64,000 nt of DNA, taken from positions 1 to 64,000 of the forward strand of contig JAYMTL010000051.1 of NCBI GenBank assembly GCA_036897445.1. Reading direction: 5' to 3'. The notes beneath the pieces were generated by a model. It was not told where the DNA came from and did not search any database. It worked only from the letters and a program-made list of their open reading frames with translations. This document shows, piece by piece, positions 26,651 to 39,260 of this stretch; within the stretch, counting starts at the first letter, position 1; each line of letters begins with the position of its first letter. Made by a program: the position numbers and the translations under genes. The DNA is from Pelargonium tetragonum (taxonomy: Eukaryota > Streptophyta > Magnoliopsida > Geraniales > Geraniaceae).

Positions 26651-29600
26651 AAAAAACTGGAAAAACAAACTAAAACTTCAGTTCTCTTACCAGAATGCCG
26701 CCCTGTCAATACTTCCTTCTATTCTAACCTTTTCAAACTCAGAATTGGAAATGGAAACTTGAAACAATTGAAAAGACTGGATTTCTTTCTAAAAAATAAG
26801 TTAAACCAAAACAAACACCTCAGAAATACCCAGCCTTTCCTTAAATCTGGACACAAGTGAAACCTTTGCTTACTAGAGATTTACTAACTTCACATATAAC
26901 ATATAGGCGCACCTGTCAAAAAGGAATCCAAAAACTTTCGAACCGATTACCTATAACTTAGTATTGGACTACTAAACCCGCCGAGAATAGAAGTGAGACC
27001 AATCCTTGCACGCGTTTCTTTCGCTTTTCTTTTTAGGAGCTTCCCTTATATCCTTAGGACGCGGAGCTAATTAATAAAGTTAGATCAAAAAGTTTATTGA
27101 GTTTATTACACTACAATAACAGAACAATAACAGGTCTTTCACAAAAGTCCCTGCTTCTTACTTTTATTTAAAAGGTAAATTACTAACCCCCGGAAAAACC
27201 CCTTTTTGAGGGGTAATAGTTTTTTTTGGTCAACTTGGGTCCTATACTCTAGGTTCCTTTGATCTAGATTTACTTGAGAATGTAATTAAACTGGAATTCC
27301 TTATTGATTGTAAAAAGAACCTTAATTAGATTCTCTTACTTTGCTAGATCCGCCGACTAGCGAAGCTCTCAATTACTATAGGTAGACTTATGGTTGAAAC
27401 TAACAAAAATAAAGAAACTTAGTAAAAAGTACTAATCTTCCTAAGACCAAAAAGACAAGGCCATAAGCTTTCATAAACGCTTACTATTAATCCTCTGTTC
27501 CAAAAATAGAAAGGGGTTCTCCCTCTTTAATTAATGAAAACTTTTGGACTTCTTAAATTGCTCTTTTATACGGGACCTGCTTTGGGGTATTTGGATTCTT
27601 TTGGAATTTTTGTGTATAATTTTTTATAAGAGAGGAACTAACTAGTCGAATTAGAGGGTACTAACAAATTAAAAAAAAGCCTTCTGCAATTCTTTCTTCT
27701 GCACTTAACAATAAAACAAGAGTGCCAAAATGACTCAGCTAAGCTCTTACAAAAACGTCTACATAAAAAGAAAGTACTCATTAATATTAATCTCCTCTAA
27801 CTCAAGCAAGCATAGCCTTTACTTCTATATATTGAAAAGGGTAGAGCTAAAGCTCTTTTTCTTTTTATTTTGATATAAAGTTTAGGCATTCAATCTTAGC
27901 TTAGAAATAATGAGGCAGGAGAAAAGTACTCCGCGGGAAAGATAACATGACTTTTTAAATAGGGATCTTTATTATTATTAGAATATTAAAACCCTGCTGT
28001 CAGTCCATTTTTGTAGCCTAAAACGTGCTTCGAAGCTGTCTTTATCTGCGATACCTTTCCATTTCTTTCATTTTTCATGCATTTTTATAAACTAAGTATT
28101 CTCTTTTATCACATAAAGGAATAAACAGTAATATAAAATAAAGGCATAAGGTATGAACTTCTACATTACATAACATATAAAGATAAAAAGGGGGGACTTG
28201 TATATTTTACTTTAGCAGTCTCCTACTCCTATCTTCCAAGAATAGTAGATATCCTCTTTAGAATAAACTTTATTACTTTACGTTATTTGAGGATTACATA
28301 AAAGAAGCCCTCGATGCTGAAGAGTTATTACAACCGAGCTATATGCCCGAAACGAGCTGTCTATATTTTATCGCCTTAGTCTTGCTTCTATATTACCCTT
28401 TTGATCTTAAGATCACTGACTCATAAAACTAAACTCCAAGCTAAGGAAAAGACTCTAGTACTTTGTTCAATCAAAGTCTCATACTCACTCAAAAGGAGTT
28501 TTTTTTATAGATTCATTTAATAAAAAGAAGAAGAGTAGTAAAGAACGTAAAGAGTAATGGGCATTCCCTAACTAGAAATTTTCTTTTCAGGTTCAGGTAA
28601 GTGGATATTAAAAAAGTCTTATTCCTCCGTTGGTTTAGACTTTCCATGAATTTTGCTTTTAAAGGAAGCTGCAGAGAAAGTATTGATTTTTATTGTCCTT
28701 TGTTTATGAAAAGACTTTTTAGTTATATTGGCAAAGCTTGGGGTACTATAGGACTTTGTCTTTGAACTAGGAAATCGGCTTTGGTATACACAGACGATAC
28801 AACTATTCATTAAATAAATTATCTACCCGAAAAAGGATTTTTTAAGAAACTCTTTAAGTCCGGCATTATAAAAAGGGTTTTCCAAATTTTTAAACTAAGT
28901 AACACGTGCCTGTTACACCTTGCTAAGGGATGCTCTACAATTCAAGGACATCTAACTTTTAATGCATCTCTGGAATATTCAAATTGCTTAGGCGAGTAGC
29001 TGCACCTTAGCTATATCAATTCAAATGTTATTTTTATTAAAAAAATTCGACTGAATAAAGGAAGCTTCAAGACTTTCTTACTTTATTCCTAAAGTACTCA
29101 AGGTAGACACTCTGGATTAAAAGTAAAGAAAATTATCTTAGTAGGATCTCCTAATTAAAAGGTACATAAGTCAATATGGGGCAAAATAGGCAGAGCAGAG
29201 AGTTAATACATTATCGGGGTTTAGTCTTCCGGCTTAAGTGAAATACAAAAATTTTATAGGATGTAGTGCATTATACTTTAGGCTCTAGTAAAATGGAGAA
29301 GATCCGGCGTTTTCCTAGTAGTCTACTTTTCTAAGGATAATTTCGAGAATGAATACTACGAAGAAGCCCGTTCAACTTTTATTTTAAAGCGGGTCGTGAT
29401 AGGGAAAGAAAAAAGAGTTTGAAGTTCTTTTGTATTTGTTTAAGGTTAGTGCTAACTTTGCAAACTAGATAGAATTCAAAATCCTGTCTATTATGTCTCA
29501 TATTAAGTTATAAGCTTTTTCTTACTTTTTATTCTTTACTACTTGTTAAATCTTGTTTGTTAATATATTAAATAAAGTTATAATGTTTAAGGTCTCCGAT

Positions 29601-32600
29601 ATGGGTCACTCCAAGGGGAAGGTTCTCAGAAAACATTTTTTCTATTTCTGAAAGATAGAAAGGGATATTAAGGAAAGTAGTCGCACACTAAGCCGAGGTG
29701 GGATTCTCATTTTATTACAGAAGAAAGGGAATTCCTTATTTACAACAACGAGTTTTGGCTTTACCTATTTGACAAGGTCTTATCTCTCCGACATAGAAGT
29801 CTCGACTAGAAACAGAAACATGCTTAGATTCGAGATTGCCCTATAAAGTATACGGAGGCTCATACTACTAGAAAGAGAAATTCCCTATTTATTAAGGGAT
29901 AGGTACAGAACTTGTAAGCTTTTTATTACATTCTTTTCAAGAGCTTCCTTTTTAGTATTCACGTAAAGCACTTTGTCCGGTTATCATATATTGGGGGCTC
30001 AAATTGGGGAGGTACTTCTTTTTGTTTCTTTTTAGTAAGGGTACGAGAAGATATGTATGTTGTACTCCTAAAGTAAAGAGCCCTCGTGCAGTCCTGGTTG
30101 TTCCAGCTAAATAAACTTTATTACACCGTAGTCTTTTTTGAGTAGGTTCCTCTGACAGAGGTCTCCCTCAGGGGTTTTCTTGTTAAAAGCTTTTTCCTTA
30201 ACGTTAAGTATTTCGGGGATTTACCAAGAAAGAGTCGCTGTAAAAGAAGGGGTAGCGTTAGTAACTTTATTTTAAAACTAACCGAAGTTGAGTTAGTAGT
30301 ACCTTTAAAATCGTATAAAATCTAATCTGGGATTTCTGTGAATCATTATAAGTAAGAAGGATCCCGGGGTATGCTGGACATTGCATTGTAATAAAACTCT
30401 AATTTAAGAGCTTGCTGAGAAACGAGAGTGTCAGAGCTCTACATTTTTTATTTATATTAAATCTTTACAATAAGAATAAAAAAGAGGGCTTAAACTTACA
30501 AAAGGACCGGCTAGGACTTTACCTTTTATTATATACCTTATACTACAATGCAATTGTTTGTATGAGATTTTTAGATACAGGAGCTTAGGATTAAAGCAAA
30601 GATAGGGGAATTCTTACTTAGATAGAGCTTTCTATGCAATTTTTCGAATGCTTATAATTACGGCTTTATTCAAAATTATGCGTTTGGTACAACGTAAATA
30701 AATTTATTCCGAAAAGCAAATCCCCGCTAGGTTTTTTATTATCCCAGCCCTCTTATATTATAAAAAAAATATAAAGAAAGTGTCCACCTTATAAATATAA
30801 AATAGAGTAGAGTAATGAATGTAGGAGTCCCCTGTCGATTGTTTCGGAGTTCTTATCTCAACAAAATCCTTATTTCCTCGTTGGTAACCAAAAGTAAACT
30901 TAAGGAAGACACCAAATTAGAGTTACGCGATATAAAAGCAAATAATAAACATTTCATAACTCGACAAAATAGATTAGCTTACATAGACAACAAGTCAAAT
31001 TCTTTCAACTAGCGATGCAGTATCTAATTCACTGTGTAAAAATTTTTATTAGAATTATCCAAAGCACAAGACTCAAGACTGCCACTAGGAGGCCCTGCTT
31101 TTATGGAGAAGAGATGACTAATCTCAGAAAATTCTGTTGTGGCAAGAAATAAAGATAGTTTTATTCCCATTTGATTGAGCCAAGGATAAGAAGCACTTTT
31201 TGCTATTAAAGTTTTGGGATATCTGGGAAGCTTCGTTGAGAGAAAGAGTTGCACTACTTTACCTTATAAATTAAGTTATATATTCAGAGATCCCGGTCTA
31301 ACGGATATTGAAGTCGGTAGTAAATACTTCTAGTTATAAAACTTGAAAAGACAACAAGAGTACTCGAATAAGAAGTTCTTTAAATATATCGGTATAAGTC
31401 CGACTAAGAACAATACTTTATCTTGACTCTCCTTTTTTATATTACTTGCTTACTGAAAAAGGGCATGCCTTTCCTAATACGATATAGTTACATTAAAAAG
31501 TACTCACTAGTATTAAGTCCAAATAGGAACATACTAGGAAGAGACCCCTTCTATAAAAAATTGGCAGTAACTACTCTAATTTAATTATAACTTTTCTGAG
31601 CAGTAAGGTTTATTATCCTGTATCAACTAAGGGCTTGTACAAAAAGGAATTGTTCTTCGTTTAGGGACTCGAATGAAGTTTAGTATAAAGTAAAAGAATC
31701 TTCTAAGAAATAGAACTTTCTCAAAAGGATTTTCTTAGTGCTTTAGACTTTTCTTCCCTCATTTTTCAACGTAATAATTTATATACAAATTTGATTGATA
31801 TGAGCTAGTTTAGGTTATATGAACAAAGATACAAAAAGCCTTCTTGTTTCTCGGCTTCTGATTAAGAAAGGGCATTCACTAAACTAAGAATCAACGGTAC
31901 CCCTCCACAAATTACCAATACTAGAACCCGGTAAAATGCATAGGAAGACTCCTCAAAGTAAAAAGTACGTTATGTACTCTATCTGTAATCAGATAAAATA
32001 AATAGTATCACGTCCATACTTCCCCTCGCGGCTAACAAGAATATTAGAGTCCTATACAAAGCACTTCTATAAAGGTAGGCAAAACGCAAAGCTATTCCTA
32101 GGTAAAAGTGTATATTATATAAAATGGACCTAAAATCTATAACTCGGGTCTGGTGTACTAATAAAGAAAAGAGACATAGGATTAAGATAAACCAAGTCAT
32201 TTCCGTTTGCTTAATTCATAAAAGGGTTGATACATTCTTAAAAGAACTTGCGATCCTAATTAGTGAGTGACAAAGCTCTCTAGTTTTGAATTGTATTAAA
32301 GGTTAAACTTACTTTGATCAGTAGGCAGCTTAGAGAACATTGTAGTAATTAGATTTTCTCCCAAGAAAAAAGTGAATACCAAAGGCAGGGACACTCACTA
32401 TAAAGAAAAGAACCCTATTTTCCTAGTTAAAAGAGCTGAGAGTCAAAAAGTTTCTTTATCGAAGCGACTCTGTTCCACTACACTTCTTAAGTTTTTGAAA
32501 AGGCTTCTTTGTATTGTAACTGCAAAAGAGTACCCTAGAGGAGAATAAATAGAAAAGTCAAAAGGGTTTTCAACCGACCGCGGATTTCTCATTCCCTTTA

Positions 32601-35600
32601 TACGAGAGTTGGAAAGTAACGCTTTGGCTAGCTTATACAATGTTATTAAAAGCGAGCAACGATTAGCCCTGTTTTGTTCTTTAGAAGCTGCCAGTTTATA
32701 CTTTTCGGCATTTTAAAAAGGACTCTTGTCAAGGGTTAAAATTTCGCTTTGTTTTTGAATAGGATTCCCTTTGCTCATCCGGGTCACATTGTTGGAGGAT
32801 CTAAGTTTATTTAGGCTCTTCCAGACCTTTTTATAGAGTAACTCTATTATATTCCGCGGGTTATCCGTGATTTTATTACCACTAAGTTACCTCTTTTAGG
32901 TTAAGCTTACCCAAGTTAGGCTAAAGAAGATAGCACCGAGATTTTTTTACACTTATACAGGCTGCTCTTATGAATGGAAACTAGAGTAGCCCAGCTCTAC
33001 AAGATTTTAATATATCGAAAACTTTAAACGTAATATCGCATAAAGTTAGAAAAAGGATTCCCCACAAGCCTGTAATTAAAACGAATCCTAAACCTATAGA
33101 AACCCTTTATTCCTGCGGTTACGTAACAATGGAATTTGGCATACTTCTTCGCCTATTTCAGTTACTATTAATTAGTTTTTGGGACCCTTGTTAAAGCTTA
33201 GTGAATGAGTTGACTATTACTAAAATTGTAAAAAAAAAAATTTAGGATAATTCAGAACCTGGTTCTATTTGATCTAATTCTAATAAAGTCTCTGTCTGGA
33301 ATAAGTTATATACATGAATTATGAATTAAACTAAAAGGGTTCCTGTAGGAAATTCCTTACCTTAATAGATAGAGAGCACAAAATCCTAAATATACTTTAC
33401 TTAGAGAAGTTTTAATTGGGTTACCTCTTACTTTGTTAAGAGCTACCAGAAACTTTTCTGAGGGGAAGCTGTATAAACTATAAAATAGATATGTATTGCC
33501 CGTTTGTAAATGTATAAAAAGTACTGCTTAGAGTTGAGACCTTCTCGTTTCACGTATTTAGGGATCGCGCATGGCATATGAGAAGACATTTCTAAATAAG
33601 TATATAAAAAATTCTTGGGTTGAAGAGGGCACTTAGTTAATAGTAAAAGTGTTATGAATTTGTTCTATTCTACAAAATCTTTTTATATAGCCCATATCAT
33701 AATATGCTTTTTTTTTAATCTATCCGCAGTAGAAGTAGAACGAAAGAGTTTTAAAAGGAAAGTGGTTCAAATCCTTTGATCATAAGAAAGTGAGTCTAAG
33801 CTGCCCCTTTCGTCAGGCCTGAAGCCCTAAGTTCGTGACAACTCATTATCTATAGGACAGGAACTTAATTAGCAAAGCATACTCTTTTTTCTAAGGGTTC
33901 GGCTACGAGGAGCCCTCATTATTTTATAAAAGAAGTTTCTAGCTTGTGCATTTTGGATTTTCCTTTATTTGTAACTATACTAGCTTTCTCGTACTTATTT
34001 ATCTTTACATTCGTAGCAGCTTATAGACTCCTAAAAATTTAGGGTTCATAAACCAAGAGGGTGACGGGGATATTTAATTAATATGTGTATAGGGGATTCC
34101 ACAGTTTTTTTTACTGTACTAAGTACTAAATTAGGAACAAAAAAGTACTTATATAATAGCTTTGCTAAGACCTCCTATTTTTAGAGTAACTTCAAGGTAT
34201 GTATACCCGTACTTCGATCGCCTGAACTGAGAATTTTTTAGCCAGTCTAACTTTAAGAGAGGCCTTTCAGATAAGCCAAATAAAGCAGGATTTTGGGTGT
34301 TTGCGTATCAACTCTTTTGTGTTGTAAAAAAAAGTGTACTGGCATGTAGTTCTACAAAACTTAGTCTTTTTTTATATATTAGGGCTTTCCCTACTGCTAT
34401 TCCTGATCAGGATCGATCATTGTAACCGTGTCCGAGGATATACTAGAGCTAAAAATTTGCGTTCTATTAAATGTAAAAACTAAGGTTAATTTGTTATATT
34501 TCGGTAATACGAGAAAGGGCCCTTACTAATTGTAAGAACAAACTTGTGAAGGAATTATAAACAAATTCTTTTTGGAGCTTACTTTCAAGAACAGTAGTAG
34601 GGAGTATAAAATAATTAGATCACCCAGTTGATTTTTTAGATAGGATACACGAGAATATGCAGACATAAATGTTTACTAATTTTTGCATCAGATCCTCTTT
34701 ACAAATCCCCAAAATTCCCGAAGAGAATCCTTGCGAATGGCTCAAATTTAGGAAAAGATATCCGCAGAAAGAGCTACTTTACTACAAAAGGGGGCCTTTG
34801 CACAAAATATAAATGAAAAAAGGTCTTAAAGAAAGCAAGGTGACTCTCGTAATTCCTTACACTATTTCTTAAGAAGAATAAGTCTTCAATAGGTATTAAG
34901 TAGAATATCCCTTTGTATCTCCTTGTGGGTCTCCTATTTAAGTCGTTGCCGTAACAGTTATTATATCTATATTTATCTGAAATATCTGAAAAGCAGGATC
35001 CTATAGCCCCAGCATTTGTAAGAGCGCTTCCACTCTAATTGTATAAAATTCTTCCTATCCTATACTACTTGTCTTTCCAAGAATATACTATTTAAGTAAG
35101 TGCCTTCCTTGTTTATTCTCGTAAAATAACCCCTGGCAAAAGAGCAACTATCCTTAAAATCTAGGCAGAGTGCTTAACAACTCCTGAATACACAAGACAA
35201 GATCGCGAGTTTTTGCAAAAAAAAAGGGATCTATATGGATCTCCTTATACAGTTACTTTGCCCGTGCTTTTTATATTTTTGGACTCTATCGGTTTTTATA
35301 GAAAACTTTGAAAGCATAAGAGCCGATAGGATATACCCTTACCTTAAGTGTATAGATATCTTGCGGGATTCTTTTGCTACTTTATAGACCCTTAATAGAT
35401 ATAAATAAAGCTATACCTTGTTATAAGGAGTCGCTTTCTCCTTTTATAGAATTTCCCAACTTAAACATATCTCAGAGATTTTAAAAAACCCCTTTTTATT
35501 TTGAAATTATTTTGAAAAGAAACTCCTCTTAAAAATGAAATTAATCAAGTTAAATCCAGATGAGCACAATCTTGTTTCTCAAAAAAACATAAACTCGTTC

Positions 35601-38500
35601 GGGAGGCCCTACATTTACTATAAAACTAAAAAATTCCTCATAAGGTCTTCAGCACCCCTATGAAATACAGGAATTTTACAAGGGTTTAAATTAAACCCCT
35701 TTTGTTACAAAAACCCGGTCTTAAAAATGCAATACTAAGTCAAAGAGATTTTCCATATATAGTATAAAGCCCGCCCTGTTTATTTGTGAGCTACAACAAA
35801 GAGAACTTTTTAAGAACATAGTAAGTATTCACTTAAGAAGATTTTTTCTTTCCTAAGTTACAAGATTAACTTAACCTCTAAAATACCTTACTGAAAGCAA
35901 GTTAAAAAAATAAGTAATTTCAGATATCAACACGGGGCTCTAATCTTTCTGTTAAAGCACCGGATTTTACCCACACACTTAGGTTCAAGTCGTGCTATTG
36001 TTATAATCACAGCCAATCTTTCTAGTTTGGGATAAAGAAAACACAGGGAATTCCAGGCTAAAAATAGATAAAAGCGGCCCCCTAGCCCCGCCATTTCTAA
36101 ATTCATTATCATTGGAACAATAAACTTGGACACCTGTAATCTCCTTTTTTGGGCGATCCTAATGTTTGTACTAGTGTTATAAATTTTTTGAAATCTCTCG
36201 GTATTTCAGCGACAAAGGAACTGAGTAAATCAAGATTCTAGATAGTCTAACACTAAGGGGTTCCCTACTCCAAAACTCTTGCCATAGTATTACATTATAT
36301 ACGAGCCCGCGAAATTCTTCTGTCTCTTAGTCTAGGAAGACTTTTTAACAAGGGCGGTATAAAGAATTAAGATAAGGATATAAGTATCCATGAGGGCTTA
36401 ACAACCTAACTTAATTATATCAACCTAAAACTATTGAGACATTTTATTAGGAAGCTTTTATCTAGTAGAATACATGGGAGGGTTACTGCGCCGAACTGTA
36501 AAATGAAAATGATTTTATTTAAGAGTCCTTTTTCTTTAGTAGGAGGCTTGTAGACACCCCATAGCGAAAACCTTAGTAATAATTTAAGAATATAAATGAG
36601 GTTTCTTGACTCGCTTCTTGTAGGGAAGGGGCTCCTTAAGTTTTTTACTTGCGCTTTTTAACTCTACTGGAATTTCTCAACCTAATAAGGGGGACTTCTC
36701 AAATCTTTAAAAGCCGAAATAAAGAATAATAGTTACTATCCAGTTCTGCTTATCTAATTAGTTTATTATTTATTCCGTTAATAAAGGAAGTCTAAAGAAT
36801 TTAGCAGAGAAGACTTACACCTCTATTAAATCCCGCCCTGACCGCTCAATATCCTTTGTTTAATAATATTTGGGGAATTTGTTATTATTATTTGAAGGGA
36901 AAACTTTACTTGTCACTAGGCTTCGCCTATAAAAGGGGCACTTTTTAGCTTGTTGGGAAACCTAAGGCAGAATAAAACTCGTAGCTTGTCAAAATTAAGG
37001 TGGCATATATAAGGATCCCGCGAAAAAGTATCTAAAGGAGTCTTTGTTAACGTCTAAAGTAGATTGATCCGCTGTTTTTTCAAATGGGAGGTGGCCGACT
37101 TCCTGCGCTTAAAAATTTTTCGTATTTACGCCGCTAAAATAAGTGGATTTCGTTAAAGTTGAAACCCAGGTAAGCCCTTAATTTTATGGAAAAAAGTCAA
37201 GATTCCCTTGAAAATGAGTAGAAAAGTTTTTTAGATTTAAAGAAGCGCTCCGTTTTATTCTATCCTTTCGAAGGTTATTCCTTGTTGTGAAAATTTTGTA
37301 ACCAGATTCTAAGGAGCTACTTAGGACACTAATTAACTCCAGAAATACCTTTTTTATTAAGAAGCTTCGTTACTTAGTTTCGTTATTAGCTCCAACTAAA
37401 AAATCAAAAGAATAAAAAAAGCGGTAGATAATGGGTTTACCCTTAAACTTCTTTCCACCGAAACACCTATTTAATTTATTAGTTTATTCAATACCCCCCT
37501 TTATGAGAAGCCACAAATAGGTTGGCTTGGAAAAACCCCGTCAATGGCAAAAAACTAGAGGAACTTACTCACAATATTAGAAGAGCCCCTTGACCTTAGC
37601 AGTTTTCCTATGGAACCCTTTGCAAGTAAGGAGTACTTCTGGTTTCAAAAGGACAAGATGTAGAACCAAAAAAGTTTAGAGGTCGAAGTTTCTTCCTGAA
37701 TCTAGTGTATGTAAGTGTAAATGGAAAGATTCTAACCTATATTTCAGAAGGTAATAAAGAAACCGGGAAGTTCCTTCTTTTATAGAGCGCTCTCCCTAAA
37801 TTGAGATTTGTATTTAGTAAGTTATAGGGTTTTTTAGAAGTTTAGAAGCCCTTTTTAATAAAAGTCAAGTTTCTCGTACTTAGTGTAAATAGGTAATTAC
37901 AGGAAAATAAAGACTAAGAAGAGCTATACATGGAGGATGAAAAAGAAGCTTCCGATTTTTTATCTCAAGAGGGAATACAACTTCACTCACTAAAGAGTTT
38001 CTAAACGGGTAACCCCTTTGTTCAGGAAATTTTATACACTTCTACATCGGGGTCTGCCCTACCAAATCTTATATACTATACATTTACTACCCTTTAACTA
38101 CTAAAAAGATTTTATTAAATAGGACTCTCCTGGAAACCTACCCAAACCAAAAATAGAATTTGACTTTAAATTAATAAATAGGAATCCCCTAACCTCAAGA
38201 ATTTGAATACCAAGAATCCCTTGAATCAGGAGGCCCTTTACATACAATAGTTAATGGGAATAAGGAATCTTAAACAGAAAAGCAACCCGCTTTCTAAATA
38301 CTAGAAAACTTTTCTATAATTCCGAGCTAAGCAGGCTTTAGTTCTCTTACACTATACTTTAGGAAAGCAAGGGAACAAGTAACCCTTTCTTATTAGTAAC
38401 TTTTTAGTAAAAACTTTAATTATAATGCAATCCCTTCACTTTTCTTCTTTACTGTAAAACCCCTAAACTCGGGTCTCATTAAATTAATTAGTAGAAACCT
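26651..38500. other. Gene-free background, fifth block
   Basis: This is the longest uninterrupted background stretch without an island. Frames at 30815-31012, 31024-31254, 31979-32200 (hydrophobic, minus) and 35927-36133 have no recognisable motif. Small items include the hairpin ACCCCT-TTTTG-AGGGGT at 27198-27214, an A11 run at 33230-33240, T-arm-like words near 33763 and 35981, and a perfect 2 x 9 tandem at 34974-34991. None forms part of a gene that I can defend. Confidence 0.55.
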
Positions 38501-39260
38501 TTCTTCAATTCTTAAAGCCTATAAACTAGCTATATGCTAGATTCCTCTTCTTAGTGGACCTATAACTAGCATTCCTGTGTCTAAGCTAAAAAAATCTAGA
38601 ATTTAACTTACTTAAAAACTCCTGCCTAAGAAAATACCTAACGAAGTAGAAAGTTTCCCCCTTATTTATTATCTACATTTATTATCTACTAAACTTGTTA
38701 AGGATATAACCTAAAAACACGGATTTAATAGCCCCTAACTTTTCTAAAGGCTTTAAGAAACGGAGATTACTCTTCTATTCTGAGGTTGCGACTAGGAAAC
38801 CCAGAAGCTCTCCTTTATAGCTATACCTGTCTTAGGAGTCTTCGTGTTCTAGATTAAGGAGACTTTTTCTTCTTCGTTAGGGTTTTTTTGTTCCCGTGTT
38901 TCCAGGGTTTTCCAGATAATAAGAAATTTTTGGTGGGGTATAAGGTCTTCCTTTTATATCTACAGTACTCTAAAGCATTTCCCTCCCTTCGCTATACAGT
39001 CAGGTAGACTAATGCTCTCTATATCCTATAAGGCATTATCCTCTATACACTAATAGCTACAAAAACAAGGCGGGAATACCCCTTTAATTAAAATAAGAAT
39101 AGAACTACTATATATAACTATAAAAAATCTAAATAAAAAAGTAATACAGTATAATACATAACTCTAGGAACTCCCAGCTTTAAGTATAAGAGTAATACAT
39201 ATACTACTAATAGGTATAGCTGGAGTAAGTACAGGCTACAACAAAGACAGTAATCTCTTT
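38501..39260 (-). repeat. Repeat island D
   Basis: Words such as CTATATGCTAG, TTATAGCTATACCTGTCTTAGGAG and, from about 39085 on, ATAACTATAAAAAATCTA set this stretch apart. CTATACCTGTCTTAGG near 38820-38837 resembles CTATAATACCTGTCTTATGG near 45199-45218 in island E, and the AAAGTAATAC word is shared with island C. The island is patchy: about 38870-38930 and 39050-39080 look like background. It is probably one or more decayed elements related to those in C and E. No terminal repeats were found and no function is suggested. Confidence 0.35.
38664..38689. repeat. Perfect 2 x 13 bp tandem duplication
   Basis: ATTTATTATCTAC occurs twice without gap or mismatch. This is the longest exact tandem I found. 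Chance predicts far fewer than one such event in the window, so it is most likely a recent slippage duplication inside island D. Confidence 0.8.

Noticed and set aside
27198-27214. ACCCCT-TTTTG-AGGGGT hairpin as a terminator
   Set aside because: A 6 bp stem is expected many times by chance, and there is no upstream gene.
33715-33790. Possible tRNA with GTAGAACG...GGTTCAAATCC on the plus strand
   Set aside because: No anticodon stem and a mismatched T-stem. The words alone are expected by chance.
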